Assembly: GCA_030599705.1 (NCBI GenBank)
Contig: JAUVNM010000009.1
Span: 1-15,823, forward strand
Source: Gammaproteobacteria bacterium
GTDB lineage: Bacteria > Pseudomonadota > Gammaproteobacteria > UBA9214
Direction of reading: 5' to 3'
DNA: 15,823 bases
The translations under genes were made by a program, and so were the position numbers. Every line of letters starts with the position of its first letter. The first letter of the stretch is position 1. The notes beneath the pieces were generated by a model. It worked only from the letters and a program-made list of their open reading frames with translations, made no database searches and was not told where the DNA came from. Below, one piece after another: positions 8,287 to 14,352 of this stretch.

Positions 8287-9165
8287 GTGAATTCGCCCCC
8301 GCCGAACAAAATTCTCGATTGCAACGGCAAGACGCTGGACCTGTCCCGACCGCAGGTGATGGGCGTACTCAATGTCACCCCCGATTCCTTCTCCGACGGC
8401 GGCGCATTCCTTGATCCTGGCAAGGCCGTGGAGCAGGCGCAACGCATGGTCGGGGAGGGTGCTGCCATCATCGATATCGGCGGTGAATCCACCCGGCCCG
8501 GCGCGCAGCCGGTCCCGGTAGCAGAAGAATTGCGCCGGGTCCTGCCGGTTATCGAGGCATTGCAGTCCACCATCCCGGTACCGGTGTCGATCGATACCCG
8601 CAAGCCGGAAGTCATGCGCGCGGCCGTGGCGGCCGGCGCCGGCCTGATCAATGATGTCTACGCCCTGCAGGCGCAGGGAGCGGTCGCTACTGCCGCAGAC
8701 CTGGGTGTGCCGGTGTGCCTGATGCACATGCAGGGGCTCCCGGAAACCATGCAGGACAATCCCGGGTACACGGACGTGGTCGATGAGGTGGCCGGATTCC
8801 TGAGCGCCCGCGCCGCGGCGTGCATCGCGGCCGGGATCCCGTCCGGGCGCATCCTCATCGATCCGGGCTTCGGCTTTGGCAAGACCGTGGAACATAACCT
8901 GCAGCTGCTGCGCCATCTCGACCGGCTGGTCAGCCAGGGCTACCCGGTACTGGTCGGCCTGTCACGCAAGTCACTCATCGGTAAGGTACTCGACCTTCCG
9001 GTCGATAACCGTTTATACCCCGGTATTGCGCTGGCTGTGCTCGCGGCCTGGCAGGGGGCCGCCGTGATCCGCTGCCACGATGTGCGGGAAACCGTTGAGG
9101 CGGTGCGGATGTGCCAGGCGGTCCGGACAGTGGGCGATGGGACGTCATTGGCCCCGGATCCCTGA
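8287..9165 (+). CDS. folP: Dihydropteroate synthase
   Basis: FolP condenses p-aminobenzoate with the pterin pyrophosphate to give 7,8-dihydropteroate in folate synthesis and is the sulfonamide target. The 292-residue TIM-barrel protein shows the family signatures in order: VMGVLNVTPDSFSDGG (24-39), IDIGGESTRPGA (62-73), SIDTRKPEV (101-109), INDV (121-124), CLMHMQGLPETMQ (144-156), LIDPGFGFGKT (190-200), VGLSRKSLIG (223-232) and IRCHDV (261-266). These include the pterin and pyrophosphate binding residues Asn29, Lys228 and Arg262. The start is GTG at 8287, with AGGA (8278-8281) five bases before it, immediately after the REP cluster. It follows ftsH and precedes glmM, the conserved gammaproteobacterial order. 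The gap to the chosen glmM start is 51 bases. Confidence 0.96.
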   Translation: MNSPPPNKILDCNGKTLDLSRPQVMGVLNVTPDSFSDGGAFLDPGKAVEQAQRMVGEGAAIIDIGGESTRPGAQPVPVAEELRRVLPVIEALQSTIPVPVSIDTRKPEVMRAAVAAGAGLINDVYALQAQGAVATAADLGVPVCLMHMQGLPETMQDNPGYTDVVDEVAGFLSARAAACIAAGIPSGRILIDPGFGFGKTVEHNLQLLRHLDRLVSQGYPVLVGLSRKSLIGKVLDLPVDNRLYPGIALAVLAAWQGAAVIRCHDVRETVEAVRMCQAVRTVGDGTSLAPDP

Positions 9166-9216
9166 ATTATCCGGATCGTTTTGCGCTAAGATGGAAATAT
9201 GGAAAAGGACGTGACC

Positions 9217-10551
9217 GTGACGAGAAAATATTTCGGAACCGATGGCATCCGCGGGCGGGTCGGGGAATACCCGGTCACGGCGGAATTTATGCTCAAGCTG
9301 GGCTGGGCGGCGGGCCGGGTACTGGGTTCTGCCGGTTGCGGCCTCGTTATTATCGGCAAGGACACCCGCATCTCCGGTTACATGTTCGAGTCGGCGCTGG
9401 AAGCCGGGCTGTCGGCGGCGGGAGTGGATATCCGCTTGCTGGGACCCATGCCGACGCCGGCCATTGCCTATCTAACCCGCACCCTGCACGCCTGTGCCGG
9501 GATTGTCATCAGTGCATCGCACAACGCCTATGCCGATAACGGCATCAAGTTTTTCTCCAGCGCCGGTACCAAGTTGCCGGAAGAGGTCGAGATGGCCATC
9601 GAGGCGGAACTCGAAAAGCCCATGGAGACGGTGGATTCCGCGCAGCTTGGCAAGGTGGAGCGTGTCGAGGATTCCCGTGGTCGCTATATTGAATTCTGCA
9701 AGAGCACCATACCGATGACCCTGTCCCTGAAGGGGCTGAAACTGGTAGTCGATTGCGCAAACGGCGCAACCTACCAGGTGGCCCCGAGTGTATTCGATGA
9801 ACTCGGCGCAGAAGTCATTACCGTTGGCACCGAACCGGACGGTCTGAACATCAACCGGGAATGCGGTTCCACGCAGCCGGAGCGGCTGCAGAAGATGGTG
9901 CAGGAACACAACGCGGATGCCGGTATTGCGCTGGACGGTGACGGTGATCGGGTCATTATGGCGGACAATAAGGGTGAGCTGGTCGACGGTGATGAGCTGT
10001 TGTTCATTATTGCCATGTCCCGCAAGCAGCAGGGAACCCTGCAGGGGAGCGTGGTCGGTACCCTGATGAGCAACCTTGGTCTGGAGCATGCCTTGCAGTC
10101 GCATGATATCGCTTTCGCACGGGCCAATGTCGGTGACCGTTATGTACTGGAAATGCTGAAGCAGACCGATGGTGTACTGGGTGGGGAATCATCCGGCCAT
10201 ATTATCTGCCTGGACCGTACTACCACGGGTGACGGTATTATCTCCGCATTGCAGGTACTGGCGGTTATGGTACAAAGCGGCAAGTCACTGCATGAACTCA
10301 AGAGCGGCATGAGCAAGTACCCGCAACACATGATCAACGTACCGGTGGCTAACGGTGTGAATCTGGATGCCACACCGGCGGTGCAGGAAGCGGTCAAGTC
10401 GATTGAACAACGCCTGGCAGGCAGGGGCCGGGTCCTGCTGCGACCTTCGGGCACTGAACCTGTGGTACGCGTTATGGTGGAAGGCGAGGATGAACAGCAG
10501 GTGATAGCAGAAGCGGGCCAGCTCGCTTCAAAAGTTGCCGCCGCCGTCTAG
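9217..10551 (+). CDS. glmM: Phosphoglucosamine mutase
   Basis: GlmM interconverts glucosamine-6-phosphate and glucosamine-1-phosphate on the way to UDP-GlcNAc for peptidoglycan and LPS. Signatures of the alpha-D-phosphohexomutase family are clear: KYFGTDGIRGRVG at the N-terminus, the phosphoserine loop VISASHNAYADNGIKFF with the active Ser at about residue 101, the Mg-binding DGDGDR loop (240-245), the sugar-binding GGESSGH loop (322-328), and the phosphate-binding RPSGTEPVVRV near 409. I chose GTG at 9217, which gives 444 residues (the family has about 445). AAAGGA at 9204-9209 lies seven bases upstream, and MTRKYFGTDG matches the usual start. An in-frame ATG at 9199 would add six residues and has a poorer binding site; a GTG at 9211 is also possible. 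Confidence 0.96.
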   Translation: MTRKYFGTDGIRGRVGEYPVTAEFMLKLGWAAGRVLGSAGCGLVIIGKDTRISGYMFESALEAGLSAAGVDIRLLGPMPTPAIAYLTRTLHACAGIVISASHNAYADNGIKFFSSAGTKLPEEVEMAIEAELEKPMETVDSAQLGKVERVEDSRGRYIEFCKSTIPMTLSLKGLKLVVDCANGATYQVAPSVFDELGAEVITVGTEPDGLNINRECGSTQPERLQKMVQEHNADAGIALDGDGDRVIMADNKGELVDGDELLFIIAMSRKQQGTLQGSVVGTLMSNLGLEHALQSHDIAFARANVGDRYVLEMLKQTDGVLGGESSGHIICLDRTTTGDGIISALQVLAVMVQSGKSLHELKSGMSKYPQHMINVPVANGVNLDATPAVQEAVKSIEQRLAGRGRVLLRPSGTEPVVRVMVEGEDEQQVIAEAGQLASKVAAAV

Positions 10552-10565
10552 GCTGTTAGCAAAAC

Positions 10566-10655
10566 TGTAGGGCCGAATTCATTCGGCCATCGGCATTTCA
10601 TCGCGATCTGTCATCCAGATGCTGTCATGTTTGGCCGAATGAATTCGGCCCTACA
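10566..10655. repeat. Perfect 24-bp inverted repeat after glmM, GTAG-headed
   Basis: The arms at 10566-10589 and 10632-10655 are perfect reverse complements over 24 bases. Each starts with a TGTAG head and contains its own hairpin, GGCCGAAT-TC-ATTCGGCC (10571-10588 in the left arm). A 42-base non-repetitive centre lies between. This is a GTAG-type REP pair, but of a different sequence family from the GTAGGAGC units near folP and nuoE. It sits 14 bases after the glmM stop and 63 bases beyond the 3' end of the minus-strand gene at 10719. It may insulate the two transcripts. No T-run follows either arm. Confidence 0.85.
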
Positions 10656-10718
10656 ACGGTAATCTACCCACTCAATCAGGGAAAGGGCCAATCAGATTTT
10701 AGATATCGACCCGGCGTT

Positions 10719-10991
10719 TTAACCCAGTTCCGGGTCTTCCTCTCCACTCCCGCTTTCCCGCTGTTCGGTTTTCCTGGCGGCTTCGATTGCCAGCACCAGT
10801 TCCGCGTGCCGTGGTTCTTCCTGGCCAAAATGCAGGTAGTGTTCCGCGGCCGCGTGCACCTGTTCGAGGACCTGCAGGCGCTGATACAGGTACAGTAGTG
10901 TCCTGGCGACGTGGTGTTCGTCCGCGCCGGACTCGCGGATTGCCTCGGCGGCCACGATGGCCATTTCCATTTCGTTCTCTGTCGGTTTCAT
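10719..10991 (-). CDS. Hypothetical 90-residue helical protein
   Basis: I do not recognise this gene. The start at 10991 has GGAG eight bases upstream on the minus strand and begins MKPTENEMEMAIVAAEAIRE; a longer frame to 11057 lacks comparable support. The protein is predicted to be almost entirely alpha-helical: two or three amphipathic helices rich in Ala, Glu, Gln and His (ARTLLYLYQRLQVLEQVHAA, then PRHAELVLAIEAARK), ending in an acidic, Ser/Gly-rich tail. There is no signal peptide, membrane segment or cysteine. It lies on the opposite strand between glmM and tpiA, genes that are usually adjacent and co-directional in gammaproteobacteria. Its 3' end faces the glmM-side palindrome and its 5' end is divergent from tpiA. 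Good codon structure and a real ribosome binding site make it likely to be genuine. Confidence 0.75.
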   Translation of the reverse strand: MKPTENEMEMAIVAAEAIRESGADEHHVARTLLYLYQRLQVLEQVHAAAEHYLHFGQEEPRHAELVLAIEAARKTEQRESGSGEEDPELG

Positions 10992-11082
10992 TAAATTGGC
11001 TCCGTCTGCCTTGTTTTGCCGTGCCTGCCCTGCGTATAGCCAGGGATTAAGTATCAATATTTCAGGTAGTTCCCTGTGTTAA

Positions 11083-11111
11083 TTGATTTTTCCAGGCTGG
11101 GTGGCTAAGCT
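11083..11111 (+). promoter_or_regulatory. Possible tpiA promoter
   Basis: TTGATT (11083-11088) and TAAGCT (11106-11111) are 17 bases apart in the divergent gap before tpiA. The -35 is reasonable but the -10 matches the consensus at only three positions. A promoter is expected here because the upstream gene runs the other way. This is a weak prediction. Confidence 0.3.
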
Positions 11112-11139
11112 ACGCCGTTCATTTTTATGGGAGCAGGAC

Positions 11140-11895
11140 ATGCGTCAGCCGCTGGTTGCCGGAAACTGGAAAATGAACGGTTCGCTCGACAGTATCAAGG
11201 TGCTGATTGACGGAATCAAGGGTGGGCTGGACAGCGTTACCACAGCCGAGATGGCCGTGTGTCCGCCGTATGTCTATATCCCGCAGGTTGCGGGCATGAT
11301 CGAGGGGTCCGGAATTACCCTGGGAGCCCAGGATGTCAATGACCATGAAGCCGGCGCCCATACCGGTGAAGTCGCGCCCGGCATGCTGACGGACATCGGT
11401 TGCCGCTACGTCATCGTCGGCCACTCCGAGCGTCGCAGCATTTACGGTGAGAACGATGAATGTACCGCGCGCAAGTTTGCCGCGGCCCGCAAGGCGGGAC
11501 TGGTGCCGATCCTGTGCGTGGGTGAAACCCTGGACGAGCGCGAGCAGGGGGTGACCGAACAGGTAGTGGCCCGGCAACTGGATGCGGTCATCGACCTGGA
11601 AAGTATTGGTGCGATCGGTGAATGCGTGATTGCCTATGAACCGGTCTGGGCGATCGGCACCGGCAAGACCGCGACCCCGGATCAGGCGCAGGAAGTGCAT
11701 GCCTTCATCCGCGGCAAGCTCGCTGGACTGGATAGCGGCGTGGCAGATACTGTGCGTATTCTCTATGGTGGCAGTATGAACCCGGGCAATACGGCCGAGC
11801 TGCAGACCATGGTGGATATCGACGGTGGCCTGATTGGCGGGGCATCGTTGAAACCGGATGATTTTCTCGATATCGGTCGCGCCGGGAACGCCTGA
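11140..11895 (+). CDS. tpiA: Triosephosphate isomerase
   Basis: TpiA interconverts dihydroxyacetone phosphate and glyceraldehyde-3-phosphate in glycolysis and gluconeogenesis. The 251-residue protein has all active-site elements: Asn9 and Lys11 in AGNWKMNG, His95 in VGHSERR, Glu167 in AYEPVWAIGTGKTA with the phosphate-gripping loop 6 following it, YGGSMNPGN (209-217), and the GLIGGASL turn (230-237). The ATG at 11140 is preceded by GGGAG (11129-11133) at six bases and gives MRQPLVAGNWKMN, the normal N-terminus; an in-frame TTG at 11083 would add unrelated residues. tpiA-secG adjacency is the usual gammaproteobacterial arrangement. The gap to secG is only 34 bases, so the two are probably co-transcribed. 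Confidence 0.97.
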   Translation: MRQPLVAGNWKMNGSLDSIKVLIDGIKGGLDSVTTAEMAVCPPYVYIPQVAGMIEGSGITLGAQDVNDHEAGAHTGEVAPGMLTDIGCRYVIVGHSERRSIYGENDECTARKFAAARKAGLVPILCVGETLDEREQGVTEQVVARQLDAVIDLESIGAIGECVIAYEPVWAIGTGKTATPDQAQEVHAFIRGKLAGLDSGVADTVRILYGGSMNPGNTAELQTMVDIDGGLIGGASLKPDDFLDIGRAGNA

Positions 11896-11929
11896 TAAAC
11901 CTTACTATATATTACGTAGTGGTAATTCT

Positions 11930-12373
11930 ATGTTTACATTTCTACTGGTAACACAGATCGTTGTTTCAATCAGCATCATCACCCTGGTCATGCTGCAGCA
12001 TGGCAAGGGCGCTGATATGGGAGCCGCTTTTGGCAGTGGCTCATCGGGGACGGTGTTGGGTGCACGCGGCTCCGGCTCGTTTTTCACCCGGGCCACCGGC
12101 ATCCTCGGTGCCGTCTTTTTTATCAACTGCCTGTTGATTGCATCACCGCTGGTGCGCACCAGCGGTAACGGGACCAGCAGTCTTGCCGAGCAAATCGAGC
12201 AACAGGAAGCGGCCCGCCAGGAAGTGGCTGCAGAGGAACAGGTCATCGAGACACTCGAACAACTCGAGGTGGAGGCCCAGGACCTGCCATCGGTTGCACC
12301 GGATCCTGCAGCTGCCGATGATGTCCCCGCGGCTCCCGCAGCACCAGCTGGCGCGGATGACCTGCCCGAGTAG
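11930..12373 (+). CDS. secG: Protein translocase subunit SecG
   Basis: SecG is the small subunit of the SecYEG channel in the inner membrane. Two membrane helices are visible at about residues 2-22 and 55-75, joined by the conserved loop VMLQHGKGADMGAAFGSGSS followed by GTVLGARGSGSFFTRATGIL. The ATG at 11930 gives the expected MFTFLLVTQIVVSISI start; the preceding site is weak (GTGGTAA). At 147 residues the protein is longer than E. coli SecG (110). Residues 80-147 are a low-complexity tail rich in Glu, Ala, Pro and Asp. The gene follows tpiA closely and precedes tRNA-Leu, the same order as in E. coli (secG-leuU) and Pseudomonas. Confidence 0.95.
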   Translation: MFTFLLVTQIVVSISIITLVMLQHGKGADMGAAFGSGSSGTVLGARGSGSFFTRATGILGAVFFINCLLIASPLVRTSGNGTSSLAEQIEQQEAARQEVAAEEQVIETLEQLEVEAQDLPSVAPDPAAADDVPAAPAAPAGADDLPE

Positions 12374-12406
12374 CCGTCTTAACAACACAAGATCCGTTAA
12401 ATGCAC

Positions 12407-12491
12407 GCCGATGTGGTGGAATTGGTAGACACGCTGTCTTGAGGGGGCAGTGGCGCAAGCCGTGCCGGTTCGACTCCGGCCATCGGCACCA
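12407..12491 (+). tRNA. leuU: tRNA-Leu (anticodon GAG)
   Basis: The 85-base gene folds as a class II tRNA. The acceptor stem is GCCGATG (12407-12413) with CATCGGC (12481-12487), followed by A73 and an encoded CCA. The D arm TGGTGGAATTGGTAGACAC is the standard leucine form. The anticodon stem CTGTC/GGCAG (12434-12438 and 12446-12450) closes the loop TTGAGGG, with GAG at 12441-12443 reading CUC and CUU codons. The long variable arm TGGC-GCAA-GCCG and the T arm with TTCGACT complete it. Its position right after secG matches leuU in E. coli. Confidence 0.97.
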
Positions 12492-12520
12492 ACATGATTG
12501 CAACAGCATGGATGCACAAG

Positions 12521-12583
12521 CCCGGAGCTGCTTGATCAGCTGTGCCGGGAGTCTCCCCAAGGGGGTATTCATGCGGTTTTTTT
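12521..12583 (+). terminator. Possible terminator after tRNA-Leu
   Basis: A bulged hairpin pairs CCCGGAGCTG (12521-12530) with CAGCT and CCGGG (12537-12541 and 12545-12549). Farther on, seven Ts (12577-12583) sit in the loop of a GGGGTAT/ATACCCC stem. The T-run does not directly follow the strong stem, so this is not a clean intrinsic terminator. Some termination is expected here because a strong separate promoter follows. Confidence 0.35.
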
Positions 12584-12596
12584 ATACCCCTAAAAA

Positions 12597-12637
12597 CTCA
12601 CCTAACTATATGATATTTATATTATAATTAGGGTGAG
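12597..12637. promoter_or_regulatory. A+T-rich imperfect inverted repeat upstream of the nuo promoter
   Basis: CTCACCTAA (12597-12605) and TTAGGGTGAG (12628-12637) pair with a one-base bulge around a core made almost entirely of A and T. The block ends six bases before the -35 of the nuo promoter, where an UP element or an activator site would lie. It is a clear break from the G+C-rich surroundings. Function is inferred from position only. Confidence 0.4.
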
Positions 12638-12643
12638 GCCAAC

Positions 12644-12673
12644 TTGACACCCATTGTCTGTCTGGCCTAGACT
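12644..12673 (+). promoter_or_regulatory. Predicted sigma-70-type promoter of the nuo operon
   Basis: A perfect TTGACA -35 (12644-12649) is followed after 18 bases by TAGACT (12668-12673), which matches the -10 consensus at four positions. The A+T-rich block just upstream could act as an UP element. Transcription would start near 12680, giving a leader of about 80 bases before nuoA. Confidence 0.7.
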
Positions 12674-12720
12674 GCACAATCTTTTTCCGTGGTCAGTCTG
12701 AATTAAATAAAACAAGGCCC

Positions 12721-12745
12721 GCGCGGGCATATCCCGGCCCCGCGC
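12721..12745 (+). other. Leader hairpin before nuoA
   Basis: GCGCGGG (12721-12727) and CCCGCGC (12739-12745) form a seven-base G+C stem in the predicted nuo leader. The alternative self-pairing GCCCGCGCGGGC (12717-12728) competes with it. The stem ends just before the purine-rich stretch that should bind the ribosome for nuoA. It could stabilise the mRNA or modulate initiation. Confidence 0.4.
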
Positions 12746-12758
12746 AGAGACGAGAGTG

Positions 12759-13115
12759 ATGCTGGAAAACTCCCTGCCCATCATGAGCTTTATCGCGATC
12801 GGTATCGCGATCGGTGTACTTCCGATCCTCGCCGGCTTCGTGCTGGCGCCCGGCAAACCGGACAGCGAAAAACTTTCCCCGTATGAATGTGGCTTCGAGC
12901 CCTTCGAAGACACCCGCATGCGTTTCGATGTGCGTTACTACCTGGTCGCTATCCTGTTTATTATTTTCGACCTCGAGATTGCCTTCCTGTTTCCGTGGGC
13001 CATTGTGCTCGATTCCATCGGCATGTTCGGTTTTATCGCGATGATGGTGTTCCTCGGGATCCTGGTGATCGGCTTTATCTACGAGTGGAAGAAGGGTGCA
13101 CTGGAATGGGAATAG
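12759..13115 (+). CDS. nuoA: NADH-quinone oxidoreductase subunit A
   Basis: NuoA is a small membrane subunit of complex I located where the peripheral arm meets the membrane arm near the quinone site. The 118-residue protein has three membrane helices, about 8-30, 60-84 and 88-108. The conserved loop is YECGFEPFEDTRMRFDVRYY, and the second helix carries FDLEIAF with the acidic pair D71 and E73. I chose ATG at 12759; the GTG immediately before it (12756) is in frame and would add one residue. The ribosome site is a purine-rich AGAGACGAGAG without a textbook core. It is the first gene of the operon, and its last ten bases overlap nuoB. Confidence 0.95.
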   Translation: MLENSLPIMSFIAIGIAIGVLPILAGFVLAPGKPDSEKLSPYECGFEPFEDTRMRFDVRYYLVAILFIIFDLEIAFLFPWAIVLDSIGMFGFIAMMVFLGILVIGFIYEWKKGALEWE

Positions 13116-13582
13116 AGGGCATACTGAAGGAAGGTTATATCACTACCTCGGCCGACGCCCTGATTAACTGGGCGCGCACCGGTTCCATGTGGCCGATGAC
13201 CTTTGGGCTGGCATGTTGTGCCGTCGAAATGATGCAGGCCGGTGCCTCGCGTTATGATCTCGATCGTTTCGGTATTCTTTTCCGCGGCAGCCCGCGCCAG
13301 TCGGATGTCATGATTGTGGCGGGTACCCTGTGCAACAAGATGGCGCCCGCGCTGCGCAAGGTCTATGACCAGATGCCGGAACCGCGCTGGGTCATATCCA
13401 TGGGATCCTGCGCGAACGGCGGTGGTTATTACCATTATTCCTATGCCGTGGTGCGTGGTTGTGACCGTATTGTCCCCGTCGATATTTATGTGCCCGGCTG
13501 CCCGCCGACGGCGGAAGCCCTGCTCTACGGCATCATACAGCTGCAGAACAAGATAAAGCGTACCAACACCATTGCCCGCTAA
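13106..13582 (+). CDS. nuoB: NADH-quinone oxidoreductase subunit B
   Basis: NuoB (PSST family) holds the terminal [4Fe-4S] cluster N2 that gives electrons to quinone. The 158-residue protein shows the four cluster ligands: adjacent Cys37 and Cys38 in GLACCAVEMM, Cys102 in GSCANGGGYY and Cys132 in VPGCPPTAEAL. The FGILFRGSPRQSDVMIVAG segment (55-73) is highly conserved in the family. The start at 13106 lies inside the end of nuoA (overlap of ten bases), with AGGG about ten bases upstream, and gives MGIEGILKEGYITTS, the usual opening. A much longer frame reaching back to 12887 is only nuoA read in another frame. nuoC follows after 11 bases. Confidence 0.97.
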   Translation: MGIEGILKEGYITTSADALINWARTGSMWPMTFGLACCAVEMMQAGASRYDLDRFGILFRGSPRQSDVMIVAGTLCNKMAPALRKVYDQMPEPRWVISMGSCANGGGYYHYSYAVVRGCDRIVPVDIYVPGCPPTAEALLYGIIQLQNKIKRTNTIAR

Positions 13583-13593
13583 GGGCCGTTTCC

Positions 13594-14349
13594 ATGTCAG
13601 ACACCAGCACCCAGCTCGCGGAGCACCTGCAGGACCGATTGGGCGAAAGCCTGCAGGACATAACGGTCGCGACGGGTGAAGTCACCATCGAGGTGGCACC
13701 TGAAAACCTGATCGAGGTCGCCACGCAACTGCGCGACACAAAGGAGTTCGGTTTCGAGATATTGCTGGATGTATGCGGTGTCGATTACCTGAATTACGGC
13801 AAGGACGAGTGGGCGACCGAGGAAACCAGCGGCAGCGGCTTCAGCCGCGGCGTCGAGGCACAAACTGCCGGGCGCCTGCGGGCGGTGACCGGGGACCTGG
13901 TGGTGGAGCAGCCGCGCACGCCGCGCCGCTTTGCCTCTGTCATGCACCTGCTTTCCATCAAGAACAACCAGCGCCTGCGGGTGCGCATCTATGCCCCGGA
14001 CGATGGCCTGCCGGTGATACCGTCCGTGATCTCTGTCTGGAGCAGTGCCGACTGGTACGAGCGTGAGGCCTTCGATCTGTACGGTATTCTCTATGCAGGT
14101 CATCCCGACCTGCGCCGGCTGCTGACCGACTACGGTTTCATCGGCCACCCGTTCCGCAAGGATTTTCCGCTGAGCGGCAACGTGGAAGTGATCTATGACC
14201 CGGAAAAGCAGCGCGTCGTCTACCAGCCGGTCAGTATCGAGCCGCGGGTACTGGTGCCGAAGGTGATTCGCGCTGCGAAAGTTACCGAACCGGAGACTGT
14301 TGCTGCTGGCGCTGCAGCGGAACCACCGGTCGCGGAGCCGGCGGAGTAG
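13594..14349 (+). CDS. nuoC: NADH-quinone oxidoreductase subunit C
   Basis: NuoC is a peripheral-arm subunit of complex I (30-kDa family) that packs on NuoD. The signature is WYEREAFDLYGILYAGHPDL (154-173), followed by RLLTDYGFIGHPFRKDFPLS and EVIYDPEKQRVVYQPVSIEP. AAGGG, overlapping the nuoB stop, lies eight bases before the ATG. The 251-residue protein is longer than the roughly 200 residues typical of stand-alone proteobacterial NuoC for two reasons. An insertion of about 35 residues lies between CGVDYLNYGKDEW and RRFASVMHLLS (about 74-110). A C-terminal tail of about 25 residues is rich in Ala, Glu and Pro. It is separate from nuoD, unlike the fused enteric nuoCD. The gap to nuoD is three bases. 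Confidence 0.96.
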   Translation: MSDTSTQLAEHLQDRLGESLQDITVATGEVTIEVAPENLIEVATQLRDTKEFGFEILLDVCGVDYLNYGKDEWATEETSGSGFSRGVEAQTAGRLRAVTGDLVVEQPRTPRRFASVMHLLSIKNNQRLRVRIYAPDDGLPVIPSVISVWSSADWYEREAFDLYGILYAGHPDLRRLLTDYGFIGHPFRKDFPLSGNVEVIYDPEKQRVVYQPVSIEPRVLVPKVIRAAKVTEPETVAAGAAAEPPVAEPAE

Positions 14350-14352
14350 GCC

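Noticed and set aside
9166..9216. A riboswitch or ribozyme ahead of glmM
   Set aside because: The spacer is only about 50 bases, holds just a GATCC/GGATC inverted match and the ribosome site, and the glmS ribozyme belongs to a different gene.
12469..12491. The 3' end of tRNA-Leu as an integration site for a mobile island
   Set aside because: The downstream DNA is the nuo operon, no integrase is present, and I see no second copy of the tRNA end in the window.
12607..12628. TATAAT at 12623-12628 as the nuo -10 box
   Set aside because: No acceptable -35 lies 16-19 bases upstream, while the TTGACA at 12644 with TAGACT gives a better promoter.
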